Shown piece after piece: positions 19,984-29,261 of a stretch of DNA of 64,000 nt; position 1 is the first letter of the stretch; the number at the start of each line of letters is the position of its first letter. The notes under the pieces are model-generated. The model did not search any database and was not told the origin of the DNA. It was given only the letters and a program-made list of their open reading frames with translations. Location of the stretch: the NCBI RefSeq assembly GCF_009650135.1, contig NZ_CP045871.1, forward strand, positions 1,426,001 through 1,490,000. Direction: 5' to 3'. The position numbers and the translations under genes are program-made. The stretch is from Litorivicinus lipolyticus. Its GTDB lineage: Bacteria > Pseudomonadota > Gammaproteobacteria > Pseudomonadales > Litorivicinaceae.

Positions 19984-20916
19984 ATGAAGCCAGCACCGAA
20001 GCATTTTCTGCGGTTTAACGACCTAAGCGCCCCCGAAATTCGGGCGGTGTTGCGCCGCGCCGCGACCCTAAAAACCGAACAGCGCAGCGGCACACGCCAC
20101 CCCACCTTGGCAGGCAAGACGCTGGGCATGGTGTTTGAAAAGTCCTCCACTCGGACACGCGTCAGTTTCGAAGCCGGGATCTTTCAGTTGGGCGGCATTG
20201 GACTGTTTTTGTCCCCGCGTGACACCCAGCTGGGACGCGGTGAGCCGGTCGAGGACACCGCCCGGGTATTCTCCGAGATGATCGACCTGGTCATGATCCG
20301 CGCCTACGACCACAGCATGGTCGAAACCTTCGCAGCCTATTCCAGCATCCCAGTCATTAACGCCCTAACCGACGACCATCACCCGTGCCAAATATTGGCC
20401 GACATCCAATGCTTCGAAGAGCACGTCGGCCCGATCGAAGGTAAGACCATCGCGTGGGTCGGTGACGGTAACAATATGGCCGCCAGTTGGATGGATGCGG
20501 CCAGCTTGTTGAACTTTAACCTGGTCCTGTGCGGACCTGCGGGCTACGACGTCAGCCCCGAACTGCTGGCGGAGCACGCCGCCAACGTGCGAATTGAGCG
20601 CAACCCGGCTGCGGCCGTCCAAGGCGCTCATGCGGTCACCACCGACGTCTGGGCGAGCATGGGCCAGGAAAACGAGCAGGCTAAGCGCGAAGCCGACTTC
20701 GCCGCCTACCAAGTGACCGAGGCGCTATTAGACCAAGCCTCAGACGAGGTGATTTTCATGCACTGCCTGCCAGCCCACCGCGGCGAAGAAATCAGCGACA
20801 CCTTGCTTGACGATCCTCGCAGCCGAGTCTTTGACGAAGCCGGCAACCGCCTGCACGCCCAAAAAGCACTGATGGAGTTCTTGGTGCTAGGGGAGCGCTT
20901 CCCAGAGCCTGTATAA
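19984..20916 (+). CDS. argF: Ornithine carbamoyltransferase
   Basis: This enzyme joins carbamoyl phosphate to ornithine to give citrulline in arginine synthesis. The 310-residue protein shows the carbamoyl-phosphate loop STRTRVSF, the HPCQILAD motif and the ornithine-side HCLPAHRGEE motif. The reading frame is open upstream to 19897, but ATG at 19984 gives the usual family N-terminus (KHFLRFNDL). The gene is alone, with lexA 35 bases downstream on the same strand. The anabolic form is more likely than the catabolic one because no arcA or arcC is nearby. Confidence 0.96.
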   Translation: MKPAPKHFLRFNDLSAPEIRAVLRRAATLKTEQRSGTRHPTLAGKTLGMVFEKSSTRTRVSFEAGIFQLGGIGLFLSPRDTQLGRGEPVEDTARVFSEMIDLVMIRAYDHSMVETFAAYSSIPVINALTDDHHPCQILADIQCFEEHVGPIEGKTIAWVGDGNNMAASWMDAASLLNFNLVLCGPAGYDVSPELLAEHAANVRIERNPAAAVQGAHAVTTDVWASMGQENEQAKREADFAAYQVTEALLDQASDEVIFMHCLPAHRGEEISDTLLDDPRSRVFDEAGNRLHAQKALMEFLVLGERFPEPV

Positions 20917-20925
20917 AACGGCATA

Positions 20926-20941
20926 CTGTCTAAAACCCCAG
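20926..20941 (+). promoter_or_regulatory. Putative LexA (SOS) box of lexA
   Basis: CTGTctaaaaccCCAG fits the gammaproteobacterial SOS consensus CTGT-N8-ACAG with one mismatch. It lies 10 bases before the lexA start and overlaps the ribosome-binding region. A weaker half-match, CTGT at 20909-20912, lies just upstream across the argF stop. LexA autoregulation is known generally; the site assignment is from the sequence match only. Confidence 0.6.
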
Positions 20942-20951
20942 AGGATGTTTT

Positions 20952-21545
20952 ATGCAAGCCCTAAGCCCCGGACAAGAACGCGTTTACGATCAAATCCGTA
21001 AGCACATGGGCTCGCAAGGTGTGCCGCCGACACGGGCCGAACTGGCCCGTGACCTCGGGTTTCGCAGTGCTAACGCCGCCGAAGAACACCTCAAAGCGCT
21101 GGCCCGCAAGGGCTACATTGAATTGACCCGCGGGGCTTCACGCGGAATTCGCCTGCTGCTGGACCAAGACGAGGGTATTCCATTGATTGGCAAAGTGGCT
21201 GCCGGCATGCCGATCAGCTCTGAAGCTAACATCGAAGCTCACATCGATTTTCCGGCCGCCCTGTTCGGCGCCCTGCCCGATTACCTGCTGCGCGTCGACG
21301 GCGATAGCATGATCGGCATTGGCATTATGGATGGCGATATTTTAGGGGTGGCTACCTGTGAAACTGCCCAGAACGGCGACATCGTGGTGGCTCGGGTCAA
21401 CGAAGACGTGACCGTCAAACGCTTCCAACGCAACGCCCAAGGCATCGAATTGATTGCCGAAAATCCCAGCTACGCGCCGATCAAAGTCGGCCCGGCGGAC
21501 GAGTTTCGGATCGAAGGAAAAATGTTGGGCTTGGTTCGGACCTAG
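20952..21545 (+). CDS. lexA: LexA repressor, SOS regulator and self-cleaving protease
   Basis: LexA represses DNA-damage genes and cleaves itself when RecA filaments form. The 197-residue protein has the winged helix at the N-terminus (PPTRAELARDLGFRSANAAEEHLKAL is split by an HTH turn), the cleavage bond A84-G85, and the catalytic dyad S119 (DGDSM) and K156 (TVKRF). These positions coincide with E. coli LexA. It follows argF, has GAGGA before the ATG and converges with a DUF6586-like gene, sharing CTAG at the stops. Confidence 0.98.
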   Translation: MQALSPGQERVYDQIRKHMGSQGVPPTRAELARDLGFRSANAAEEHLKALARKGYIELTRGASRGIRLLLDQDEGIPLIGKVAAGMPISSEANIEAHIDFPAALFGALPDYLLRVDGDSMIGIGIMDGDILGVATCETAQNGDIVVARVNEDVTVKRFQRNAQGIELIAENPSYAPIKVGPADEFRIEGKMLGLVRT

Positions 21546-21988
21546 TATTCGGCGTAGGCGCCGCTAAGTTGATCCAGTAGCGCCTGCAACGAGTCGCACC
21601 AATCACGGTAGCCGCGCTCGGCGGCCTGACGTATCAACATCTGATCCTGGTCCGCCAAAGCGATTTGTCCGTCGCTGACGGCGGCGGATTGTCCAGCACT
21701 GGCCAACGCTTTGCGTGACGCTGACCAGAGCGGCCAGGCCAGCACTTGGTCCAAGGCGCCACTGGGCAAATCCCGAGCCGCCAGAGTCGCACGTGTCGCC
21801 ACCTCGTCGCCTGGGCCACGCAACCCATGGTGTTCGCGGACCGCATCCACCAGAGCATTTTGCGCTTGGTTTAGAAACCACAGGCAACCCAACTCAAACG
21901 ACAGCTGTTGGTCTGCACTCACGCGCTCCCAGGCATCGCACTGAACCTGTGCCAAGTACAGCGCACGGTGGACCTGACCAAGCTTCAC
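21542..21988 (-). CDS. DUF6586-like protein of the lexA-topA neighbourhood
   Basis: The 148-residue, mostly helical, soluble protein has no catalytic motif that I recognise. A similar small protein (DUF6586) lies between lexA and topA in pseudomonads, and the position, size and opening helix here fit it; I recall this synteny but cannot align it. The ATG overlaps the topA stop by four bases, so the two are one transcript. The function is unknown. Confidence 0.7.
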   Translation of the reverse strand: MKLGQVHRALYLAQVQCDAWERVSADQQLSFELGCLWFLNQAQNALVDAVREHHGLRGPGDEVATRATLAARDLPSGALDQVLAWPLWSASRKALASAGQSAAVSDGQIALADQDQMLIRQAAERGYRDWCDSLQALLDQLSGAYAEY

Positions 21989-24639
21989 GCCTTGGCCGCC
22001 GCCTTCTTGGTGCTGGCTTCGTCAAGCCACTGTTTACCATTCCAAAACGACTTCCACTTGCTCGGCTTGCCCTCCGCTCCTTCACTGCCTAGGTACATCT
22101 CGGCGGTTTTTCGGCTGTAGCGAACCAGCGTGGCGTTGCCATCCGGGTCCTTATCAGGCCCCTTAAACAGATAGTCATATTTCGCTGGCAATTGATCGGC
22201 GACCGGACGAATTTCATGCAACAGCGGTGCACGCGTTTCACGATTGCGCGGAAAACCACTGGCGGCCAAGAACAAACCGGTTTGGCCGTCACGCAAGACG
22301 TAATGATCGTCGACCTTGCGGCAACGCAGGTCAGCCATCACCACAGGGTCCATTTTCGGCGGTGCCGGCTGACCGTTTTTCAGCAGTTTGCGAGTGTTTT
22401 TACAGTCGGTGCCAGTGCACCCAAAAAACTTGCCAAAGCGGCCGGTTTTTAGCTGCATCTCGCTGCCACACTTGTCACAGTCCAGGCTGGGACCGTCGTA
22501 GCCCTTAATTTTAAAGCTGCCCTGCTCGACCTCGAATCCCGCACAGTCTGGGTTGTTACCACAGACGTGAAGTTTTCGGTCGGTGTCGACCAAAAACGAC
22601 TCCATCGCGGCGTTACACAGCCCGCAGCGGCGCTTACTCATCAAGGCCTGGACCTCGACTTCCTCTTGGTCGACCCCGGCGCTGATGGCCACGGCTTCGT
22701 CACCGGGCACTAAGTTAATTGTTTGTTTGCACGGATCTTCGTCTTTGCCGGCGTTGTAGCCACTGCAGCCTAAAAAGGTCCCGGTAGTGGCGACTCGAAT
22801 CAACATCGGACGCTCGCAATTCGGGCAGCTAATGTTGGTCGGCGTGGCCTGGTTACCCAGCATCTCTTCCTGGGCATGGGTCAGTTTCTGGCTGAACCCG
22901 GCGTAAAAATCATCAAGCACGGTCTTGTATCCGGTCTTGCCTTGGGCGACGCCGTCCAAGCGCGATTCCATATTCGCGGTGAACTCGTAGTCCATCAGAT
23001 CGTCAAAGCAGGTGACCAAACGGTCAGTGACAATCTCGCCCATTTTTTCGGCAAAGAAACGGCGACTTTCGACGCGCACGTAACCTTTGTCTTGGATTGT
23101 CCCGATAATGGCCGCATAGGTTGACGGGCGGCCGATTCCGCGCTTTTCCAGCTCTTTGACCAAGGCGGCCTCGCTGAATCGCGCCGGCGGCTTGGTAAAG
23201 TGCTGCGACGGCAGCATCGGGTCTTGCAGTTCAAGCGTTTCGCCCACGTTAAAGTCCGGCAAGATTGGCTCATCCGTTTTCGATCCCGCCGGCGTCATCA
23301 CACGTTGGAAACCGTCAAATAGGCGCACCCGACCGCGCGCTTTCAATTCGATGCCGTCCGCAATCACAGTCACGTTGGTCGAGGTAAATCGCGCGGCGAC
23401 CATTTGGCAGGCGACGAACTGACGCCAGATCAGCTCGTACAATCGCACCGCATCCGGCTCAACACCGACCAAAGCATGGGACGAAACACCGACGTTGGCC
23501 GGACGAATCGCCTCGTGCGCTTCCTGAGCATTTTGCTTGTTACCGTAAACCGTGGGGCTGGCCGGCAGGTACTCGGGACCAAATTGATCGCTAATAAACT
23601 CACGAGCGGCGGCCAGGGCGTCCGCGCTCAAAAAAGTCGAGTCGGTACGCATGTAGGTAATGTGGCCCGCTTCGTACAGACGCTGCGCCATCATCATGGT
23701 TTTCTTAACACCAAAGCCCAGTCGCGTGCTCGCGGCTTGCTGCAGCGTCGAGGTGATGAAGGGCGCAGTCGGCCGGGTTTGGGTCGGCTTGTCTTCGCGG
23801 TTGGCAATGCTCAAGGCGCCGGCGCTCTTGATCCGCTGCATAATCGCACGGGTTTGGGCTTCGTTGACCAGCTTCAGCGCTTTACCATGATCCTTGGTGG
23901 CGTCGAAACGGGCCTCGCCGATGGTGCCTTTAAGGTCGGCTTTGAGCTCCCAGTATTCTTCAGGCACGAAGGCACGAATTTCACGTTCGCGCTCGACCAC
24001 CAAGCGCAGTGCGACTGACTGAACCCGACCGGCCGACAGGCCGCGCCCAATCTTTTCCCACAGCAGCGGGCTGACCATAAAACCAACCACACGGTCCAGG
24101 AAGCGCCGCGCCTGCTGGGCGTTGACCATGTCCATGTCGAGCTTGCCCGGCTCTTTGAAGGCTTCTTGAATAGCTTTCTTGGTGATCTCGTTAAAGGTCA
24201 CCCGATGGTAGCGACTCGGGTCGCCGCCCAACAGTTCCGCTAGGTGCCAGGCGATCGCCTCGCCTTCGCGGTCCAAATCCGTCGCCAGATAAATTTCGTC
24301 AGCGTTCTTGGCCAGTTTTTGCAGTTCGCTGACGACTTTTTCTTTGCCCGGAATGACGTCGTAGTGCGCGTCCCAGTCATGCGTCGGGTCAACGCCCATC
24401 TTTTCAATCAGCTTCAACTGGGCCTGTTCGGCCTTGTAGCGGACTTTTTCCTCGGGTGGCAGGGAGCGCGTGTAGGCCGCCTTGCGGGCACGCTCTTTGG
24501 TGTCAATCGGCCCTTTCTTGGACTGTGTCGGCAAATCCCGAACGTGACCGACGCTTGATTTGACCACGTAGTCCTTGCCCAGGTATTTGTTGATCGTTTT
24601 GGCCTTAGCAGGCGACTCCACGATAACCAGTTTGGTCAC
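21985..24639 (-). CDS. topA: DNA topoisomerase I (type IA)
   Basis: TopA relaxes negative supercoils by passing strands through a transient phosphotyrosine break. The 884-residue protein has the N-terminal TOPRIM domain ([27 protein letters not shown]), the active-site tyrosine in YMRTDS, and three C-terminal zinc-ribbon segments whose cysteine pairs are CPNC, CGLC and CDKC. A GTG at 24639 with AAGGATCAAC upstream gives the family N-terminus. Downstream on the same strand is the DUF6586-like gene. Length is in the usual range. Confidence 0.98.
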   Translation of the reverse strand: MTKLVIVESPAKAKTINKYLGKDYVVKSSVGHVRDLPTQSKKGPIDTKERARKAAYTRSLPPEEKVRYKAEQAQLKLIEKMGVDPTHDWDAHYDVIPGKEKVVSELQKLAKNADEIYLATDLDREGEAIAWHLAELLGGDPSRYHRVTFNEITKKAIQEAFKEPGKLDMDMVNAQQARRFLDRVVGFMVSPLLWEKIGRGLSAGRVQSVALRLVVEREREIRAFVPEEYWELKADLKGTIGEARFDATKDHGKALKLVNEAQTRAIMQRIKSAGALSIANREDKPTQTRPTAPFITSTLQQAASTRLGFGVKKTMMMAQRLYEAGHITYMRTDSTFLSADALAAAREFISDQFGPEYLPASPTVYGNKQNAQEAHEAIRPANVGVSSHALVGVEPDAVRLYELIWRQFVACQMVAARFTSTNVTVIADGIELKARGRVRLFDGFQRVMTPAGSKTDEPILPDFNVGETLELQDPMLPSQHFTKPPARFSEAALVKELEKRGIGRPSTYAAIIGTIQDKGYVRVESRRFFAEKMGEIVTDRLVTCFDDLMDYEFTANMESRLDGVAQGKTGYKTVLDDFYAGFSQKLTHAQEEMLGNQATPTNISCPNCERPMLIRVATTGTFLGCSGYNAGKDEDPCKQTINLVPGDEAVAISAGVDQEEVEVQALMSKRRCGLCNAAMESFLVDTDRKLHVCGNNPDCAGFEVEQGSFKIKGYDGPSLDCDKCGSEMQLKTGRFGKFFGCTGTDCKNTRKLLKNGQPAPPKMDPVVMADLRCRKVDDHYVLRDGQTGLFLAASGFPRNRETRAPLLHEIRPVADQLPAKYDYLFKGPDKDPDGNATLVRYSRKTAEMYLGSEGAEGKPSKWKSFWNGKQWLDEASTKKAAAKA

Positions 24640-24787
24640 AGTTGATCCTTCTATTAATTAGCAATCAGGGCGGAATGGAGTGCCCCGATCGGCGGTGGTA
24701 TACGCGTTTTTACCAAAGCAGGTCAAGTCGAGCGGGTCAAGAAACTTCTACATCAGTCGATAACTAAAGCTCTAAACTGGGAGTCCC

Positions 24788-25504
24788 ATGGACGCTAACA
24801 TTGCCCTATTCATTCTGATCGCCGCGGTCGGCGCGCTGACCCTGAGCTCCTGGCTGTACCAGCGCCAGCAGGCTGAACTTGCGCGCCGTTTACAGATTAC
24901 AAAACTGTCGCGCACCGTACGCGAACTGGACGAAGGCCTGGCTCTGCTGGATGCACTTGGCTCCAGTTTGGTGCTGCGCGAAGCCTTTCACGGCATGCGT
25001 CAAGCGTTGGTCCAACGTCTCGCCAACATGGACCCCAAGCAAGGCTGGGCGACGCGACTGGGCGACGAAGCGCCCGATTCCCCCGGCAGCGCCGCCGGCC
25101 CTTTCGTGCTCGCCAATTTAAATGCGGTCCCGCCGGTCCAACTGCGACTGGCGGCGATGCGCGATGCGCTGGCGACCGCGACCCAAGACCCCGACCTGTT
25201 GATCGAAATTAATGAACTCATTGCGCTGGTCCAGCTGGATACCTTGCTTAGCGACACCGTCAACATGATCACCGCCTCCAAACAGCACGAGCAGTGCCGT
25301 GCCAACCTGAGCAAGGCACGTACCTTACTGCGATCACCGATGCTCAGCACGCCGACCAAAGCCAACCGCGGGCAACAGGTTAACGACATTGGCATGGGCA
25401 TGGCCAAGCAAGCCCGGATTGAGTTAGAGGCGTCACTCAGCGGCGGTGATTCGATCGAGCAGGCCTTTATCGACATGCTCAACCAACCGCCCGCCAGCCT
25501 TTAG
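24788..25504 (+). CDS. Hypothetical membrane-anchored helical protein
   Basis: The 238-residue protein has one N-terminal membrane helix (about residues 5-24) followed by a long, mainly helical cytoplasmic or periplasmic domain with heptad-like stretches near residues 30-60. I recognise no enzyme motif. A protein of unknown function occupies the same place between topA and the beta-oxidation genes in pseudomonads, so this may be its counterpart. GGGAG precedes the ATG. It converges with fadB, sharing TTAG at the stops. Confidence 0.7.
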   Translation: MDANIALFILIAAVGALTLSSWLYQRQQAELARRLQITKLSRTVRELDEGLALLDALGSSLVLREAFHGMRQALVQRLANMDPKQGWATRLGDEAPDSPGSAAGPFVLANLNAVPPVQLRLAAMRDALATATQDPDLLIEINELIALVQLDTLLSDTVNMITASKQHEQCRANLSKARTLLRSPMLSTPTKANRGQQVNDIGMGMAKQARIELEASLSGGDSIEQAFIDMLNQPPASL

Positions 25505-27495
25505 TAAAACTCGCGCGCCGCCAACGCTAGTGCGTCCGTGCGCCCGTCCCAAAAGCCATTGGCATGAGCCCAATACAGGGGCCCTCCGTGATAGGCCGGG
25601 AAGCCGAGCCCCATCAAACACGCACAGTCCGCCACCGCGGCGCTTTCGATCACGCCTTCACTGACACATCGTGCCAGCTCTTCGATCATCGGCGCCATCA
25701 TCAAGCCTAAAATATCGGCCGACTCCATGGGTTCTTGGACCGGCAAGCCCAATTCCAAGTCGGCTGGTTGACCTCGCTCCAGGCGTCCGTTTGCGGCGGG
25801 CGCATAGTGGTAGAACCCACGCCCGCTTTTCTGGCCAAGCTGACCACGCTGATGGAGCACCCGCAGACTGGATAATGGCGGCGGCGTCATCCGATCTGGA
25901 AAGGCTGCGGCCATCACGTCACTGGCGTGAACACAGGTGTCGATGCCAATTACGTCGGCCAAGAACCCGGGCCCCATCGGCCAGCCAAACTCAGCCATGG
26001 TCTGGTCGACCCGCTCGACCGATTGCCCCAGCGCCAGCATCGTATCGAAGGCATTTAGGTAGGGGAACAGCACCCGGTTGACTAAAAAGCCGGGGCAGTC
26101 TTGAACCACCACCGCGCGCTTGCCCAACGCCGTCGCGGTGGCCACCAAATTCGCGGTCGTCGCCGCTGCCGTATCCTTGCCGACGATGACTTCAACCAGC
26201 GGCATGACCGGCACCGGGTTAAAGAAGTGCAGACCACCAAACTGGGCTGGACGCAGCATGCCTTGGGCCAGCCCGGTGATCGCCAGGGTCGAGGTGTTAG
26301 AGGTCACCAGCGCGCTGGCTGCCACCGCCGCTTCGGCCTGTTGCAGAACCGCCGTTTTAATGTCGGCACGCTCAGTCACCGCCTCAATCACCAAATCACA
26401 GTCGCCAATCGCCTCGATTGCCAAGTCATAGCTGACGCGGGCCTGAACCGCAGCCACCTGTTCGTCGCTCATCCGCTGTTTTTTGATTTGACCGGCACCC
26501 AAGCGCTGCATTTCGTGGCGCGCCGCATCCAGCGCTTCGGCCTGGATATCTTTGACCACCACGGCCATGCCACTGACGGCACATTGCCACGCAATGCCCG
26601 CGCCCATAATGCCCGCACCCAGCACCGCCACGCGGGTCGCCGGGACGCCGCCTTGAGCCGCTTTGCGCGCAGCGCGTTTGGTCGCTTGATCGTTTAAATA
26701 ACGTTGAATAAGCGCGTGCGCTTCGCCGCTCTGGGCGAGCGCCACAAAGGCATCCACTTCGGCGTCTTGGGCCGCACGCAAATCCAGCAACTGGGCCTTG
26801 GCCATCAGCCGAGAAATGCTGGCCTGGGCCAGTTGACCGGGAACGGGGTCGACCGTGGTTACCGGTTCGGGCCGCGTCACCGCGCCTAGGTCGGTCATAC
26901 GGGTGGGCGACAGCTCACCGCTGACAAAGGCTTCAAAGGCGTCGTCAGTGTCGGCAATGGCGTCGAGCAATCCGCATTCGAGCGCGCTCGCCGCCTTGAC
27001 TGGCCGCCCGCTTAAAACAAAGTCGGTAGCGGCCTTCGCCCCCAGCAAGCGTGAACTGCGAACGGTGCCACCCCAACCCGGGCACAGCCCCAAGGTGACC
27101 TCGGGCAGGCCAACTCGAGCGCTGCTGTCGGCGACACGGTAGTCGGCTGCCAAGGCCAGTTCGTAACCGCCACCTAATGCAAATCCGGACATTCGCGCCA
27201 CCACAATCGAGGGCAAGCGAGCAAACCGATCAAACACGCGCTGGGTATCCGCAATGCGGGCTTTGACCACCGCGGCGTCGTCTGAAAACCAAACCAAGAA
27301 GGCGTTAATGTCGGCGCCTAACACGAAGTCTTTGTGGGCCGACTGCACGATCAAAAGGCGCTTGGGGTCAGCCTCGACGCAGGTAATCGCCGCGTCTAGG
27401 TCATTGATGAGTTGTTCGCCTAGGACGTTGACCTTGGGCTGGTTCAGGGTCATGACCCAACGGTCAGCGCCGGCGGTGAGTTGTACGGTGTTCAT
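25501..27495 (-). CDS. fadB: Fatty acid oxidation multifunctional enzyme (enoyl-CoA hydratase / 3-hydroxyacyl-CoA dehydrogenase)
   Basis: The 664-residue protein fuses an enoyl-CoA hydratase domain (GADINAF, GGGYELALAAD and LPEVTLGLCPG with both catalytic glutamates) to a 3-hydroxyacyl-CoA dehydrogenase domain (VLGAGIMGAGIA NAD fold, GLHFFNPVPVMPLVEV with the catalytic histidine, DCPGFLVNRVLFPY). It carries out two steps of beta-oxidation. It is shorter than E. coli FadB (about 729 residues), and no fadA thiolase gene is next to it, which is unusual. ATG at 27495 overlaps the stop of the gene upstream. It could equally be called FadJ-like. Confidence 0.88.
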   Translation of the reverse strand: MNTVQLTAGADRWVMTLNQPKVNVLGEQLINDLDAAITCVEADPKRLLIVQSAHKDFVLGADINAFLVWFSDDAAVVKARIADTQRVFDRFARLPSIVVARMSGFALGGGYELALAADYRVADSSARVGLPEVTLGLCPGWGGTVRSSRLLGAKAATDFVLSGRPVKAASALECGLLDAIADTDDAFEAFVSGELSPTRMTDLGAVTRPEPVTTVDPVPGQLAQASISRLMAKAQLLDLRAAQDAEVDAFVALAQSGEAHALIQRYLNDQATKRAARKAAQGGVPATRVAVLGAGIMGAGIAWQCAVSGMAVVVKDIQAEALDAARHEMQRLGAGQIKKQRMSDEQVAAVQARVSYDLAIEAIGDCDLVIEAVTERADIKTAVLQQAEAAVAASALVTSNTSTLAITGLAQGMLRPAQFGGLHFFNPVPVMPLVEVIVGKDTAAATTANLVATATALGKRAVVVQDCPGFLVNRVLFPYLNAFDTMLALGQSVERVDQTMAEFGWPMGPGFLADVIGIDTCVHASDVMAAAFPDRMTPPPLSSLRVLHQRGQLGQKSGRGFYHYAPAANGRLERGQPADLELGLPVQEPMESADILGLMMAPMIEELARCVSEGVIESAAVADCACLMGLGFPAYHGGPLYWAHANGFWDGRTDALALAAREFY

Positions 27496-27950
27496 GCGTT
27501 CGATCCTTTTCGCAGGGGGCAGGCTTTGAGCCAGGCGGCCAGCGCCGCCAATTGGGATTCGTCTTCGTGTTGCCACCACACGCCGACTTGGCTGGCATTG
27601 GCTTCGACGCCGATGACCGCGTCTGGGCGCTCGCTAAGCCAGCCACTTAGAGACTCGGAAATCAGATGACTGCCAGGGCTATCGGGTTGGCCAACCCATT
27701 CCGCACCGGACAACCAAATTGAAAAATGTTGCTCACCAACGCCGCCGGCCAATGAGTAAAACGGCAGCATCGGTCGGTCCGAGCGTTGCTTAGCCCAGGC
27801 GCTGAGCGCGCGTACGTGCGGGTGCAAGCCGATTTTTCGCGCGGCTTGGCGAGCCTGCATCTGGCGTTTCTCCATCGGCGATGGCCTTAGCCAACTGAGA
27901 CCCGAAAAGATCAAAACCACCGCAACCAATAGCGAGAGCGTCAATGCCAT
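27492..27950 (-). CDS. Hypothetical single-helix membrane protein before fadB
   Basis: The 152-residue protein begins with a membrane helix (about residues 2-19), continues with a basic stretch (MEKRQMQARQAARKIG) and ends in a soluble domain of about 110 residues with several tryptophans and no recognised motif. ATG at 27950 was chosen because it starts directly at the helix. It overlaps fadB by four bases, so it is probably co-transcribed with it. I cannot assign a function. Confidence 0.7.
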   Translation of the reverse strand: MALTLSLLVAVVLIFSGLSWLRPSPMEKRQMQARQAARKIGLHPHVRALSAWAKQRSDRPMLPFYSLAGGVGEQHFSIWLSGAEWVGQPDSPGSHLISESLSGWLSERPDAVIGVEANASQVGVWWQHEDESQLAALAAWLKACPLRKGSNA

Positions 27951-28041
27951 AACTTCTGTCCTTTTTAATGCAGCGCACAACTTGCCTTAACTGACTCAAT
28001 TTGGAAAGCAAAGCGCGACCAAAATCCGTACACTGCGCGCC

Positions 28042-28797
28042 ATGTTCGATATTGCTGTCAACCTAGCCGACGCCCAATTGCGGCCACGGACCGAGGCCAT
28101 CCTGAGCCAAGCCTGGCAAGCCCGCGTCTCGGGGTTGCTGGCCTTGGGCACCGATCTAGAAGAAAGCCAGTATCTGTTTGATCAACGCTGGGATTCGCGC
28201 GTTCACCTGACCGCCGGCACCCACCCCCACTACGCTGACCAGTTCGCCGGTGGCGACGCCTTTGAAGCCATGTGGCAGGACCCGCGCTGCGTAGCGATCG
28301 GCGAATGCGGGCTGGATTACTACCGAATGCTAAGCGATCGGGTGACCCAGCAACAGGTAGCCTGCGTACAATTGGACGCCGCACTGCGGCTGGGCAAACC
28401 GGCACTGATGCATGATCGGGAGGCCAGTGCCGACCTGCTGTCCTTGGTCCAGGCACGACCGGGGCTGCGCGGGGTTGTTCATTGCTTTACCGGCGACCGA
28501 ATCGCCCTGGAGGGGTATTTGAACGCCGGTTTATCGATCGGCCTAACCGCGTGGTGCCTGGATGAACGTCGAGGCCAATCGCTGGCGGCCATTGTTCCGC
28601 ACATCCCCTTGGATCGGCTGTTGATTGAAACGGACAGCCCGTACCTGGTGCCGCGCACCTTAAAGCCGCGCCCTCGGCGCAACGAACCGGCCTTTATCAG
28701 TCACATTGCAATCGGCATTGCTGCCTTGCGCGGCGAAGACCCTGCTACGTTAATTGACCAGACCACCGCCAACGCCCGTGCGCTGTTCCAATGCTGA
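28042..28797 (+). CDS. TatD family metal-dependent deoxyribonuclease/hydrolase
   Basis: The 251-residue TIM-barrel protein has the TatD metal ligands in order: GTHPHYAD near residue 57, AIGECGLDYYR near 93, MHDREA near 127, VVHCFTGD near 152 and IETDSPYL near 197. The first DxHxH pair of the family, usually near residue 6, is replaced by DIAVNLADAQ, so one metal site is altered. TatD enzymes remove nucleotides from DNA 3' ends and act in DNA quality control. It overlaps epmC by seven bases. Confidence 0.9.
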   Translation: MFDIAVNLADAQLRPRTEAILSQAWQARVSGLLALGTDLEESQYLFDQRWDSRVHLTAGTHPHYADQFAGGDAFEAMWQDPRCVAIGECGLDYYRMLSDRVTQQQVACVQLDAALRLGKPALMHDREASADLLSLVQARPGLRGVVHCFTGDRIALEGYLNAGLSIGLTAWCLDERRGQSLAAIVPHIPLDRLLIETDSPYLVPRTLKPRPRRNEPAFISHIAIGIAALRGEDPATLIDQTTANARALFQC

Positions 28798-29261
28798 CCG
28801 GCGCTGATATCGAAGCGGTCTTCAACGCCTGCTTTCACGACTATGCCACCACCCTCGCCGGTGGCTTTGACGAGCCCTTTTACCGCGCCGGCCCTCCAGC
28901 CCAAATCCAGTACCGCGCGGATTTCCTGCGCAGTGCACTGCACGAAACGGCCCACTGGTGTGTCGCCGGATCATACCGCCGGACCCAGGACGACTATGGG
29001 TATTGGTACGAAGCGGATGGCCGCGATGCCGACCAGCAGCGCGAATTCGAACGCGTGGAGGTTGTCCCGCAGGCCATCGAGTCACTGTTTTGCGACGCGT
29101 TGGCGATTGAGTTCACACCGAGCATTGACAACCTCACGGCGCCACCGGCCACGATCACGAACTTTCAAACCGCCATCGCCGAGGCCGCCAAGCGTATCGC
29201 CCTGCGCGACGATCGCTTAACCCGGGCGCATCGCTTTATCGCCGCACTCAAAGGACTGTGA
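28791..29261 (+). CDS. epmC: Elongation factor P hydroxylase EpmC
   Basis: EpmC hydroxylates the lysylated lysine of elongation factor P. The 156-residue protein has the family stretches DEPFYRA, SALHETAHWCVAG with the HExxH-like iron site, RRTQDDYGYWYEADGRDA and VVPQAIE. It lies between tatD and a MATE transporter, translationally linked to both. epmA, epmB and efp are not in this window. Confidence 0.92.
   Translation: MLTGADIEAVFNACFHDYATTLAGGFDEPFYRAGPPAQIQYRADFLRSALHETAHWCVAGSYRRTQDDYGYWYEADGRDADQQREFERVEVVPQAIESLFCDALAIEFTPSIDNLTAPPATITNFQTAIAEAAKRIALRDDRLTRAHRFIAALKGL

Noticed and set aside
23404..24018. Plus-strand open frame of 204 codons opposite topA
   Set aside because: It is antisense to the conserved catalytic core of topoisomerase I and carries no motif.
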